Positions 25,597 through 34,518 of a stretch of DNA of 64,000 bases are shown here, in pieces (the first letter of the stretch is position 1; each line of letters starts with the position of its first letter). The stretch is from Ignavibacteria bacterium (GTDB taxonomy: Bacteria > Bacteroidota > Ignavibacteria > Kapaibacteriales > Kapaibacteriaceae): the NCBI GenBank assembly GCA_016707005.1, contig JADJIQ010000005.1, positions 868,001-932,000 of the forward strand. The letters are read 5' to 3'. Both the position numbers and the translations under genes were made by a program. The notes under the pieces were generated by a model that saw nothing but the letters and a program-made list of their open reading frames with translations, was not told where the DNA came from and did no database searches.

Positions 25597-26484
25597 ATGA
25601 AACACGAAGAGCCGCGGATACTGACTCGACTCAAACATGCCTGGGACCTGATCTACGACTTTGTAGACATCACAGACCGTCGACACATCTTCCTTCTGTC
25701 GTCGGGAATTGCCTTCAACCTCTTGTTGTGCACCATCCCGCTGGTGATCCTTGTCTTGTCAGTTGTTTCGGGCGTTATCGACGAAGCACAGACGAAGTCC
25801 ACCGTTCAAAACTTCCTCGTCAACTTCCTCCCGCAGAACACCCAGGCCACAGATCTCATCGGTGTTGTGGTGAAGGAGCTGGGCTCTGTCTTCAATGCAC
25901 GAACGGTTGCGGGTTGGATAGCCGGCATCGCATTGTTGTGGCTCGCATCAACGCTCTTCAGTTCGCTTCGCACCGGACTCAACGCGATCTTCCACATCCC
26001 AACGCCGAAGTTCTTTGTGATCTACCGGCTCAAGGACATGTTGCTCACGATCATCACAACGGTCCTGATCTTAGTTGTGACGCTGATGAGCCCCTTGATG
26101 ACACTTGCCGAGAGTTACTGGACAGGTGCTCTGCCCGAACTGCGTCAGAGTTTACTCTTTGGATTCACTGTACGTGCTGCATCACTTGTTGCAACAACAG
26201 TAGTGTTCTTCTTGCTCTACCGACTTGTTCCGAACAGGAAATTGCCGTGGCCGGTGATCTTGATCAGTACCGGTGTTGCGGTTGTACTATGGGAACTCGC
26301 CCGTATTCTGTTCTCGTGGTATGTGAACGGTGCAACGAACTTTAGCAAGTTCTACGGCGGATACGTTGCACTTGCATCGTTTGCACTCTGGCTGTATTAC
26401 TCAGCATTTGTCTTCTTGCTGGCAGCGGAACTTGGCCAATACATCCATGCGCTGCGAACAAAACACGAGAAGCCGGCTGTTTAG
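25597..26484 (+). CDS. YihY/BrkB family inner-membrane protein (paralogue 2)
   Basis: The 295-residue product has the YihY arrangement with six or more helices: SSGIAFNLLLCTIPLVILVLS first, then GWIAGIALLWLASTLFSSLRTGLNAIF, and RLVPNRKLPWPVILISTGVAVVLWELARILFSWYV near residue 215. FYGGYVALASFALWLYYSAFVFLLAAELG closes the core. The ATG at 25597 is preferred over the longer open frame because the extra 21 residues are not family-like and the promoter element sits in between. The exact transport role is not established. It overlaps the following convergent exonuclease gene by four bases and differs from paralogue 1 in having composition like its neighbours. Confidence 0.9.
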   Translation: MKHEEPRILTRLKHAWDLIYDFVDITDRRHIFLLSSGIAFNLLLCTIPLVILVLSVVSGVIDEAQTKSTVQNFLVNFLPQNTQATDLIGVVVKELGSVFNARTVAGWIAGIALLWLASTLFSSLRTGLNAIFHIPTPKFFVIYRLKDMLLTIITTVLILVVTLMSPLMTLAESYWTGALPELRQSLLFGFTVRAASLVATTVVFFLLYRLVPNRKLPWPVILISTGVAVVLWELARILFSWYVNGATNFSKFYGGYVALASFALWLYYSAFVFLLAAELGQYIHALRTKHEKPAV

Positions 26485-27221
26485 AATCGCAGAAGGTGAT
26501 CCCACGTAACGAACAGATCCCACGTAGCGGTAACATCGCGCAGACAATACTCTGCAATGGTGTCGTGTTTGCCTTCTTGGAAGAGGTCGCCCACCATTGA
26601 ACCATCCACACCCTCTGCTTTAGGTGATGTGATGCCGAACGACTTCGCATAGAAGTCGAAATTGAATCTCCGTGTAGCTCCGCTTCCGGAACCTTGGAAG
26701 AACGTTAGACGATCGAGTAGATCGATGTGTCCGCTATAGTTGAACCGTGTGCCATCCATGAGATTCTTGGACGGACGAATGCCGAGGACGGCGCTGCGTA
26801 ACATCAACCACGGCGCATCAAAGTTGCGGCCGTTGAACGAGACCAGAGTGATCCCACGGTGATGATTGAGAAGTTTCCAAAAGTTCTCCAGCATCGTGCG
26901 CTCGCTGCTCAGATACCACGTTGAGCCGGAGGGGAGTTCTTCATGTCGCGAAGGAGCCCCGTCTTCCATCGATGGATCCACGGAATAGGCAACACGTTTT
27001 GCTTGCCATTCATCACCCTCACGCGTCATCATCTGCATGCCGATACACACGATCCTTCCTGTGAGGGGGCTCAGGGAAAACTCGCCGATCTTCTTCTCGC
27101 GCTCTTCTTCTGTAGATGCGCCGCGCAAGAGATACTCGATCTGGACATCGTCGAAGTTCTCAGCGGAATGTCCAACGGTTTCGAGGTCAAAGACGAGGTA
27201 GGACGGATCCATGAAGGTCAC
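26481..27221 (-). CDS. 3'-5' exonuclease related to the PolB proofreading domain
   Basis: A 246-residue DEDDy exonuclease. Exo I is LVFDLETVG (Asp and Glu) near residue 10, Exo II is VSFNGRNFDAPWL near 127, and Exo III is the YCLRD motif near residue 230. The family is annotated as predicted 3'-5' exonuclease related to the exonuclease domain of PolB; it would degrade single-stranded DNA from the 3' end in repair. There is no polymerase domain. Its start overlaps the stop of the VWA-OmpA gene (27218-27221), so the two are probably co-translated although their functions look unrelated. An internal Met four residues in is an alternative start. Confidence 0.9.
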   Translation of the reverse strand: MTFMDPSYLVFDLETVGHSAENFDDVQIEYLLRGASTEEEREKKIGEFSLSPLTGRIVCIGMQMMTREGDEWQAKRVAYSVDPSMEDGAPSRHEELPSGSTWYLSSERTMLENFWKLLNHHRGITLVSFNGRNFDAPWLMLRSAVLGIRPSKNLMDGTRFNYSGHIDLLDRLTFFQGSGSGATRRFNFDFYAKSFGITSPKAEGVDGSMVGDLFQEGKHDTIAEYCLRDVTATWDLFVTWDHLLRF

Positions 27222-28633
27222 CGGGTAAGAGAGATGAATTCTGTTCTGCGATTCTGAGCCCTGCCCTCTTCGGTGTCATTCGATGCCACCGGTTCAGAAT
27301 CTCCGTAACCCTTTACGGCGATACGCTCAGCCTTGATGCCACCACGCACGATCGCATCGCGGACGGCTTCTGCGCGCTTCTGTGAGAGTTTTTTGTTGAA
27401 GTCCGGATCCGTTGTGCTGTTTGTATTGTCGGTGTGACCGCGCACTTCGATCGTCATCTTCGGGAGTGCCTTCATCATTGTTACGATGTTGTTGATAGCA
27501 ACAGAAGATGATGCATCAAGGGTTGCTTTGCCGTGATCGAAATTCACGTTCAAGAGGGCGATGGCTCCAACATCCGGAGTATTGTCATAGTTGAAAGTTG
27601 ACGAAGCAGTGTCCTTCCCCCAACAGAGTTTCAACTTTACATCGTGCGGACCGTAATCCTGAACAGGGTATTCGATCACGTAACTGTTCTTCAGTCTGCG
27701 GTAGACATCTTCGAACATCGGACGGAACTCTGCCGTGCCATAGATGTGCGAGTACGACCCGCCGGTGCTGCGAGCGATGTCCTCCATGTATCCTTCGTTG
27801 ATACCGGCACCGAAGTCCACTGCACAAACCACGATGTTGGACTTGATAGCACGAGAGATCATCTCATCACGAGAGATCTTTGACGAATTCTCCTGACCAT
27901 CGGTGAAGATGATCACGGCCTTGCGTGTACCCTTCGGTGCGGTTGCATCCAGATGCTCGATCGCGGCAGCAACACCTGAGTGAATCGCAGTGCCCCCTCC
28001 AAAACCCTCCAGGCCATTTTGTTTCAAACGTGCGCGCACTTCGTCGGTGTTGCTCGACAATGCAGATTCCACTTCAGTGTGATGATCGTATCGTACAAGG
28101 GCAACAGCATCCTGCGGCTGTTTCAGTCCAAGGAAGTCTTCAACAGAGGCCTGCATTGCTCGTGCACGTGCGTCGCCCATTGAACCGGAGTTGTCCATCA
28201 CCAAGGCAACGGCGATAGGTTCTTTGTCGCGCTCCGTTACCTCACGGATCGTGTAGTTCTTCACCTCACGAGTTGTACCGTTGATGGTCTCGGTTACCTT
28301 GCACCACAGCGCCTTCCCATTTCCCTTCACTCCACCCGTGTAATAGGTTCCGTTGGAATCAAGCACGTGTGCATAGATCTTCACGGTCTTGCCATCGCGC
28401 GTATCAACGCGCGTTGCTGTGAGAGCAGCCTTCTGAGGCTTCTTCTCCGGCAGCGGAGCAACAGTCCTCAGAAAGATCGGTGCATAGCCAGGAGGTGGTG
28501 TAGCATCGGCCGTAGCCTCCGGCTCTTGCCAGGAAGCGCAACCACCGAGGAGGAGAATGGCGAGAATGACAGAGTGACGCAACGACTTTATGACATTATG
28601 ACGATACGACGGTGTGACGGCATGACGTGTCAA
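27218..28633 (-). CDS. VWA-OmpA outer-membrane lipoprotein
   Basis: The product (471 residues from the first ATG) carries a lipobox LLLGGC near residue 32, so the mature protein starts there. A von Willebrand factor A domain follows at about 138-320 with the MIDAS motif DNSGSMG, a downstream GGGTAIH and FTDGQENSS. An OmpA domain closes the protein (about 355-471: FDHGKATLDASS, VRGHTDNTNS, LSQKRAEAVRD), which binds peptidoglycan. The true start is unclear: the first 25 codons are made of an 8-bp ATGAC-type repeat, and the hydrophobic core has a TTG start nearby. It probably links outer membrane and wall and binds a partner through the VWA domain. Confidence 0.88.
   Translation of the reverse strand: MTRHAVTPSYRHNVIKSLRHSVILAILLLGGCASWQEPEATADATPPPGYAPIFLRTVAPLPEKKPQKAALTATRVDTRDGKTVKIYAHVLDSNGTYYTGGVKGNGKALWCKVTETINGTTREVKNYTIREVTERDKEPIAVALVMDNSGSMGDARARAMQASVEDFLGLKQPQDAVALVRYDHHTEVESALSSNTDEVRARLKQNGLEGFGGGTAIHSGVAAAIEHLDATAPKGTRKAVIIFTDGQENSSKISRDEMISRAIKSNIVVCAVDFGAGINEGYMEDIARSTGGSYSHIYGTAEFRPMFEDVYRRLKNSYVIEYPVQDYGPHDVKLKLCWGKDTASSTFNYDNTPDVGAIALLNVNFDHGKATLDASSSVAINNIVTMMKALPKMTIEVRGHTDNTNSTTDPDFNKKLSQKRAEAVRDAIVRGGIKAERIAVKGYGDSEPVASNDTEEGRAQNRRTEFISLTR
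28566..28629 (+). repeat. 8-bp RYGAC core array overlapping the start of the VWA-OmpA gene
   Basis: Cores ATGAC, GTGAC, ACGAC, ATGAC, ATGAC, ACGAC, GTGAC and ATGAC occur every 8 bp, separated by three variable bases (aga, gca, ttt, att, gat, ggt, ggc). The array covers codons 2 to about 23 of the gene on the minus strand. Confidence 0.9.
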
Positions 28634-28672
28634 GGGGGTGCTCGTGAAATTGTTGAGACAAGTCTACGACCC

Positions 28673-30538
28673 TTATGGGATCACACCATCGAGTTGACGG
28701 GTGATGCGATCTTTCGGGTCAAGGCGGCGCGCAAGATCACGATATCTGCGGAAACCTGCAGTATCGGTAAACGCGTCAAGTTGGTAGAACGCCATTGTTC
28801 CGAATCCGGCCAGTGCGGTCTGCTGGAGCCCCTTATCGAGTCGGTCTGAACGGCCTCTGAGACTCGTCACCAGTTCTTCCAACCCTGCAATGCCGTGCTT
28901 TTGACGGTAGGTGAGGGTGTCTCTGGTGAGTCTCACAAGCGGTCCTGCTGGACGTCGTTCATATCCTTCTGCAAATCCTTGCTCGTCGCTAAGGAGTTCA
29001 GGAGTGATATAGACCGGCCTATCCGGGTTTGCGGTGAGAAGGGCGTTCAAGAGTGCAACAAAACGTTGCTGTATGATCCGAACGTTGCCCTGGTTCTTGT
29101 TGAAGGCATCTGCATCAGACTCAAACAGCTCGAGATAGGGCATGTAGGCATCCACTTCCGGCTGCACCTTCTTCATCACGTTGGGATATCGCTGAAGGAG
29201 GTAGGGGGCGTACCAGGTCCTACGCAGAAGCTCTTTATCGATCAGGGTGATATCTGTCCGCTCGTGATCCACCACCTGACGATACCACGCCGCGGAACAG
29301 AAATAGTCCCACTGTCGAGTAAGGATGATGGCATTCGGTTCGGCGTTATCAAAGACCCACGTTGTGTAGTTATCTACGGCCGTATGGTCAGACCTGTCCT
29401 GCTGTTGCCATCCCACAACCACCAACACCATTGGCATGGCGAGAGCTGCCCAATGAAGACGCGACGGCAGCTTCTGCAGAAGTGTAGGTAGCCCAACGCA
29501 GAACAGCAACACGGCAACGAGAATGGTGGGAAGGAAATATGGTTCCAGATCGGGGATGGCATATCCCAACGAGATCCCAAGATTGCCCGCGACGATGGCC
29601 ATCAATCCAACCGCTACGCTGCGTCGTGAGGCTATCGTGCGCCAGAGCCCATCCGCGGCCGGAACCAGTCCAACCCAGAGCAGGGTGGAAGAGAGGAGCG
29701 ACCAGAACATTGCAACGTTGTCGGAGAACGCCTTCTTGTCACTGAACATCCACACCCCAAACTGGGTGCCCTTTACGTGGTAAAGGAAGGATGATAGATC
29801 CCGATGAACCATTCCCCAGTTGATAGGGGGCTCCTGCATGCTCCGTAGCGGAAGCACTGCATAAAGGGCAACACCGGCGAGCGCCGGTATCACCACATAG
29901 GCCCAATTGCGGAGACGGAGTCTACGGTCCTGATCTCCAGAAAGCCACACCAGAATGAATCCCGGTGCAAGGAAGGCCGAAGACAGGTGATTGGCCAACA
30001 TCAGGCCGTAGAAGAGTCCGGCTAGTGTGGTCCACCGCTGCGCATTGTAAACATCGTTAGCACTCTTGAAGGCAAAGAGCAACGTAAGCGAGAAGAGAAG
30101 CAGATGAAGCGAATAGACCTCTATCGATGTGGCCTGAGCCCAGACAACGCTGCTCCATCCAAGGACAAGAGCGCCGCTTGCGGCGATGATCGAATAGAGG
30201 TGGTCAACGCGCGGACCATGCACACGCGCTAGGAGGGGCAGAACCAGGAGGTACATCACGGACACAGAAGAAGCCACCCACACTCCGGCCAAAACGTTCA
30301 AGGCGGCAACCGGGGAGCCCCATGACATCATCGTCCATACGTGCCCCAGGAGCGTAAAGAGCGGATAGCCGGTGGGGTGTGCAACACCGAGGGTTGTGCA
30401 TGCGGCAGCCAGTTCTCCACTGTCCGTATACATCAAACCAGGCGCCATGGTCAGCACATAGGTCGCAAAAACAAGAAGGCCGAGGACAGCTGCCTGGAAA
30501 CCAGGGGAGGCCAGTCCTCGGCCGATGATATTCTTCAT
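28673..30538 (-). CDS. DUF2723 multi-pass membrane protein
   Basis: The 621-residue product has about ten membrane helices in its first 400 residues and a soluble C-terminal part. The opening TYVLTMAPGLMYTDSGELAAACTTLGVAHPTGYPLFTLLGHVW is the mark of the DUF2723 family (GELA, AHPPGYP-like), which resembles GT-C glycosyltransferases with the acidic residue in the first loop. A role in O-glycosylation of exported proteins is suspected for the family but not proven here. I start at ATG 30538 because a longer frame would run into the upstream gene. The spacing to the upstream gene is 22 nt, so it is probably in one operon with it. Confidence 0.88.
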   Translation of the reverse strand: MKNIIGRGLASPGFQAAVLGLLVFATYVLTMAPGLMYTDSGELAAACTTLGVAHPTGYPLFTLLGHVWTMMSWGSPVAALNVLAGVWVASSVSVMYLLVLPLLARVHGPRVDHLYSIIAASGALVLGWSSVVWAQATSIEVYSLHLLLFSLTLLFAFKSANDVYNAQRWTTLAGLFYGLMLANHLSSAFLAPGFILVWLSGDQDRRLRLRNWAYVVIPALAGVALYAVLPLRSMQEPPINWGMVHRDLSSFLYHVKGTQFGVWMFSDKKAFSDNVAMFWSLLSSTLLWVGLVPAADGLWRTIASRRSVAVGLMAIVAGNLGISLGYAIPDLEPYFLPTILVAVLLFCVGLPTLLQKLPSRLHWAALAMPMVLVVVGWQQQDRSDHTAVDNYTTWVFDNAEPNAIILTRQWDYFCSAAWYRQVVDHERTDITLIDKELLRRTWYAPYLLQRYPNVMKKVQPEVDAYMPYLELFESDADAFNKNQGNVRIIQQRFVALLNALLTANPDRPVYITPELLSDEQGFAEGYERRPAGPLVRLTRDTLTYRQKHGIAGLEELVTSLRGRSDRLDKGLQQTALAGFGTMAFYQLDAFTDTAGFRRYRDLARRLDPKDRITRQLDGVIP

Positions 30539-30560
30539 GGGTCGAGCGAAGAGTGGAAGA

Positions 30561-31268
30561 TCAGCGGGAAATGACCACCGGAGAGGCCGACATCGAACCA
30601 TCGGCTGACGTCATGATGAGACGATAGGTGCCCGAGGCAAGGCCGCTCAACGGCAATGTGGCTGCCGTGGAGGCATACACGCCATACGAACGAACGATGT
30701 TGCCGGAGGCGTCGTAGAGGCCGATAGAATTGATCGATGGGAGAACATCGCCGCGTACCGTGATCGATTCAGAGGCTGGAAGCGGACCAACGGAAAGGCC
30801 GATCTCAGACGCATCGCGAACAGATGTTGAAGGGGCGATCTTGAAGGTTATCGAAAAGTTGAGCTTGTCGTTCGTATTCGTCTTATCGAACAAGGAGACG
30901 CGTACGATGCTTGTGCCTTCTGCACCGCGAGGAGTGAGGTCAACGTAGATCGGGAGGGTACCGCCTACTGCCAGGACCTGGCCTTCGCGGATATATGGGT
31001 CGTCTCCCGGGCCCGGATAGAGGGACCAGCAGAGGTTCATGCAGAGTTGTGCCGTATGGTCGAGCGACACGTCGTTCAGGTCGTACGAGAAATACAGCTC
31101 TTTCGCCGTTTCGTTCAGGTTTCGAATGGTCCCTTCGCGCTTTACTGTGCCGCCTTCAGGCGTACCGTTGATCGTTTCGCCTTGGAGCCAATCGATCGTA
31201 TATGTCTGGGCACCAGCCGAGGCAGAAAGGAGGAGTCCTGCGATGAGCGCAAGTACATGAGTTTTCAT
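30561..31268 (-). CDS. Secreted protein with T9SS C-terminal domain, unknown function
   Basis: From ATG 31268 the product has 235 residues: a signal peptide (MKTHVLALIAGLLLSASAGAQ), a beta-sandwich middle (TIRNLNETAKELYFSYDLND, CMNLCW) and a T9SS sorting domain (VGPLPASESITV, GLYDASGNIVRSYG, LASGTYRLIM). The longer open frame upstream has no signal sequence and contains the promoter, so the shorter start is right. The middle resembles NosD/copper-type Ig domains only weakly, and I do not assign a function. TAGGTTTG on the minus strand lies 32 bp upstream. The DUF2723 gene follows after 22 nt. Confidence 0.85.
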   Translation of the reverse strand: MKTHVLALIAGLLLSASAGAQTYTIDWLQGETINGTPEGGTVKREGTIRNLNETAKELYFSYDLNDVSLDHTAQLCMNLCWSLYPGPGDDPYIREGQVLAVGGTLPIYVDLTPRGAEGTSIVRVSLFDKTNTNDKLNFSITFKIAPSTSVRDASEIGLSVGPLPASESITVRGDVLPSINSIGLYDASGNIVRSYGVYASTAATLPLSGLASGTYRLIMTSADGSMSASPVVISR

Positions 31269-31300
31269 AATTTGACGTCCCTTGGATTCAATGCGTTCTG

Positions 31301-31308
31301 CAAACCTA
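31301..31308 (-). promoter_or_regulatory. -7 promoter element TAGGTTTG (minus strand)
   Basis: Exact TAnnTTTG match on the minus strand, 32 bp before the ATG at 31268. Confidence 0.65.
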
Positions 31309-31380
31309 CTACACGCCGGCAAATTCCCGAACGTGTGAAGTGTACGACGCCGAAACCACCCATTTGTGACAGGAGAATTC

Positions 31381-31893
31381 GTGAAAAGGTTCGTTCTGGC
31401 GGCGATCGTTGCCCTCGTTGCGCTTTCTGGGATCACTCGCGCTCAGGATTCCTCATCCGCTCGTCTTCCCTCCGTGAAGATCCGTAGCGTTTCCGGCGAC
31501 CTCGTGAATACGGCCGATATCAGCACAGATAATAAGCCCGTGGTGGTGAGTTTCTGGGCAACATGGTGTAAGCCGTGCCTTCAGGAGCTCCAAACCTACC
31601 ATGGCCTCTATGCAGAATGGCAAGAGAAGTACGGTGTTAAGCTGGTGGCAGTGTCCATCGATGACTCTCGGAATGCGTCCAAGGTAGCCCCTTTCGTAAA
31701 GTCCAGGAATTGGACATATGAGGTGTTGCTCGACATCAACCAAGAGTTCAAGCGCGCCATGAACGTGAACAACGTTCCGCACACATTTGTGATCATGAAC
31801 GGTAAGGTTGTGTTCTCCCATAGTGCATATTCGTCCGGCGACGAAGATGAGCTGGAAGAGCTCTTCAAGAAACTCACGGGCAAAGAAGGATAA
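31381..31893 (+). CDS. TlpA-like periplasmic thioredoxin
   Basis: The 170-residue product starts at GTG 31381, seven bases after AGGAG, and has a signal peptide ending in ITRAQ. The thioredoxin fold follows with the redox site FWATWCKPC near residue 60 and the cis-Pro in NNVPHTFVI near 140. TlpA/ResA-type proteins act as periplasmic reductants of specific cysteines. It is the first gene of a cluster with a DUF6029 outer-membrane protein (4-nt gap) and an Omp28 lipoprotein, an arrangement I know from Bacteroidota. It probably keeps the cysteines of Omp28 or other partners reduced. Confidence 0.9.
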   Translation: MKRFVLAAIVALVALSGITRAQDSSSARLPSVKIRSVSGDLVNTADISTDNKPVVVSFWATWCKPCLQELQTYHGLYAEWQEKYGVKLVAVSIDDSRNASKVAPFVKSRNWTYEVLLDINQEFKRAMNVNNVPHTFVIMNGKVVFSHSAYSSGDEDELEELFKKLTGKEG

Positions 31894-31896
31894 TCT

Positions 31897-33576
31897 GTGA
31901 AGGCACTCATTGCCGGGATAGTGACCGTGGTTGCGCTGTCGCTTCCAATGTTTGGTCAAGGTATCGACATTCAGGACATCGGTACCATTAGCGGGTCCCT
32001 TCAGTCCGACATTCAGACCTACACAGAAGACACCATTATCGGTGCCCCGGAGGTTCCCGAACGGATCCTCTCCAACACGTTCTTCAATCTCCTGTTCTCC
32101 CGCGGCAAGTTCAGCGCCGGCATCAGGTTCGAATCCTATCAGAACCCGCTTCTCGGTATCGATCCGCGATACGGAACATCCGGCAGTGGAACGGGGCTTG
32201 GCATTCCATACCGCTTCGCGTCGTACACCGATGACATCTTTGAAGTAACGGCCGGAAACTTCTACGAACAGTTCGGCAGCGGGATGATCTTCCGCACGTA
32301 TGAAGAACGCAATCTCGGTTTCGACAATTCGATCGATGGTCTGCGGATGCGCTTCATGCCAACACCCGGAATGAAGATCACCGGTCTCATCGGCAGACAA
32401 CGTGCGTTTTGGGAGTTGAGCAGAGGTATTATGAGAGGGGGCGATCTTAGCCTCGACTTGAATGAGCTAGGAGATTCGCTTCTCCCTTCTGGCATGCACC
32501 TCACCCTTGGCGCAAGTGTGATGAGCCGGTATCAGGCAGATGATCAAGATCTCCTGAAGATCCCCGAGAACGTCCTTGCATGGTCCACACGTGCCCACTT
32601 CATGTATTCCGACTTCTCGCTCGAACTCGAATACGCGTATAAGATAAATGACCCGAGTGCTGCAAACCTTCTGTCGTTCAATCCCGGTGATGCTCTCTAT
32701 CTCAATGCATCGTATGCCGGCTCGGGCTTTGGGATGAACTTCGCGGCAAAGCGCATCGACAACATGGACTTCCGGAGCGATCGTACGGCAACGGGATTCG
32801 CACAACAGGTGAACTATTTGCCGGCGCTTACAAAACAGCACACGTGGAGACTTATTACGCTCTACCCGTATGCGACCCAGCCTACCGGTGAATTCGGCAT
32901 GCAGGGCGATGTTTCCATTACCATCCCGAAAGGATCGGGTCTTGGGAATGATGAAACGATGATCACCCTCAATGCGTCGGTGATCCATGCAATGGACACA
33001 ACACACACCAGCCCCTTTACCTATGATGTGGCATTCTGGTGGGATGATCGCATCTACTACCGAGACATCAACGTGGAGATCTCGCGCAAGTTTGGTAAGG
33101 ACTTCAAGGCCACTCTTGTCTACATCAATCTTGATTACGACCAGGACATCATTGAACGACGTGCCTCACCAAATGAAACACTCTACGGTGTGATCACCGC
33201 CAACTTTGCCTGCCTTGAATTGTGGTTCAAAACAGCAAAGAACCAGAGTCTTCGTACGGAGTTCCAGTTCATGTCGGCTTCTCATCAACCGGGAGCGAAG
33301 CTCGCCCTTCAGAACGGCAACTGGGTGATGGCACTTGCAGAGTACACGATCTCGCCACATTGGTACTTCACGGTCTTTGATGAATACAACTACGGGAACG
33401 CCGATCCTGCGCTGCAAGTACATTATCCGAATGCCAGTGTTTCCTACAACACAGGCGCACTTCGCGTTCAAGGCGGATACGGACGTGTTCGTGGTGGTAT
33501 CCTCTGCGTGGGCGGTATCTGCCGTCCTGTACCAGCGTCCAACGGCATGACGCTGAACGTAACGTATTCTTTCTGA
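31897..33576 (+). CDS. DUF6029 outer-membrane beta-barrel protein
   Basis: The 559-residue product starts at GTG and has a signal peptide ending in MFGQG. The tract IRFESYQNPLLGID, the IPYRFASYTDD stretch and VTAGNFYEQFGSGMIFRTYEERNLG are family marks of DUF6029 as I remember it. Alternating aromatic strands and a terminal Phe (NVTYSF) point to an outer-membrane barrel assembled by Bam. Cysteines near the C-terminus (GGILCVGGICRP) could be substrates for the TlpA-like neighbour. It lies 4 nt after TlpA and 54 nt before the Omp28 gene. Function unknown. Confidence 0.85.
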   Translation: MKALIAGIVTVVALSLPMFGQGIDIQDIGTISGSLQSDIQTYTEDTIIGAPEVPERILSNTFFNLLFSRGKFSAGIRFESYQNPLLGIDPRYGTSGSGTGLGIPYRFASYTDDIFEVTAGNFYEQFGSGMIFRTYEERNLGFDNSIDGLRMRFMPTPGMKITGLIGRQRAFWELSRGIMRGGDLSLDLNELGDSLLPSGMHLTLGASVMSRYQADDQDLLKIPENVLAWSTRAHFMYSDFSLELEYAYKINDPSAANLLSFNPGDALYLNASYAGSGFGMNFAAKRIDNMDFRSDRTATGFAQQVNYLPALTKQHTWRLITLYPYATQPTGEFGMQGDVSITIPKGSGLGNDETMITLNASVIHAMDTTHTSPFTYDVAFWWDDRIYYRDINVEISRKFGKDFKATLVYINLDYDQDIIERRASPNETLYGVITANFACLELWFKTAKNQSLRTEFQFMSASHQPGAKLALQNGNWVMALAEYTISPHWYFTVFDEYNYGNADPALQVHYPNASVSYNTGALRVQGGYGRVRGGILCVGGICRPVPASNGMTLNVTYSF

Positions 33577-33630
33577 CGTAACAAAGACAATGAGATGGTG
33601 GTCATAGCATCATCGAAACGGAGATAACCC

Positions 33631-34518
33631 ATGAAGACGATCATGCTTGTCATCACGATCACCGTAGCATTGATGATCAATGCCTGTGACGTAGTGGACG
33701 CCCCCTACCTGAAGAATCCTATCGATCCGGCAGATACGTTGCTGAAGGATACATCTAGTGTTGTTGTGTCCACTGGCGGACTGCAGAATGTGCTTCTTGA
33801 GGACTATACTGGACACACTTGCGGTAACTGTCCGGAGGCAGCAGATATTGCAAAGACGATCGCAGAGGCAAATCCAGGGCGTGTGATCGTTACAGCAGTA
33901 CATGCCGGCGGTTTTGCCACGCCTGAACTTCCGGACTATCCGTATGATTTTCAGACCGAGGTAGGCACAACGCTTGATCAGACGTTCAAGATCAGTCGTG
34001 CAGGAAATCCAAACGGCCTTGTCAATCGAGCCAAATACAATGCGCGGTTCATTCTCGGTCAGAACAATTGGGCGCCGGCCGTTGCTGCGCAACTGTCGCT
34101 GAGTCCGATCCTTGATCTTCAGCTTAGCCATACGTATCACGCAGACAAGCGCACGGTGGTGGCTACTGTAGAAGCAACCTACCGCTCGGCTGGTGAGAAC
34201 GACTACTCACTTGTTGTGTGGTTCATTGAGAACGGGATCGTTCAGGATCAGAAGGACTACCGACTGACGCCATCACACGTAGAGGACTATGACTTTGAGC
34301 ATGTGTTGCGTGGATCGATGAATGGAGCATGGGGCGATTCACTGAGCACAGATGCAAAACCTGCTGGTGCAAAGGTCAAGAAGGTCCTTCGCTATGCCAT
34401 TCCTGAGGGCGTAGATTGGAACCTTGAAAACTGCGAACTTGTAGCCTACGTGATCCGCCGCAAGGACGATCAAACACGCGACGTACTTCAGGTTGTGAAG
34501 CAGGCGTTTCGGCCTTAA
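33631..34518 (+). CDS. Omp28-related outer-membrane lipoprotein
   Basis: The 295-residue product has a lipoprotein signal with Cys near residue 19 (LMINAC). The Omp28 domain starts at about residue 55: LLEDYTGHTCGNCPEAADIAKTI shows a thioredoxin-like CxxC (CGNC). A beta-sandwich follows (about 160-290). In Bacteroidota such proteins are surface or periplasmic lipoproteins; their job is unsettled. The CxxC and the neighbouring TlpA suggest redox activity. GGAG lies just before the start (ACGGAGATAACCC). Its stop overlaps the stop of the convergent gene by four bases. Confidence 0.9.
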   Translation: MKTIMLVITITVALMINACDVVDAPYLKNPIDPADTLLKDTSSVVVSTGGLQNVLLEDYTGHTCGNCPEAADIAKTIAEANPGRVIVTAVHAGGFATPELPDYPYDFQTEVGTTLDQTFKISRAGNPNGLVNRAKYNARFILGQNNWAPAVAAQLSLSPILDLQLSHTYHADKRTVVATVEATYRSAGENDYSLVVWFIENGIVQDQKDYRLTPSHVEDYDFEHVLRGSMNGAWGDSLSTDAKPAGAKVKKVLRYAIPEGVDWNLENCELVAYVIRRKDDQTRDVLQVVKQAFRP

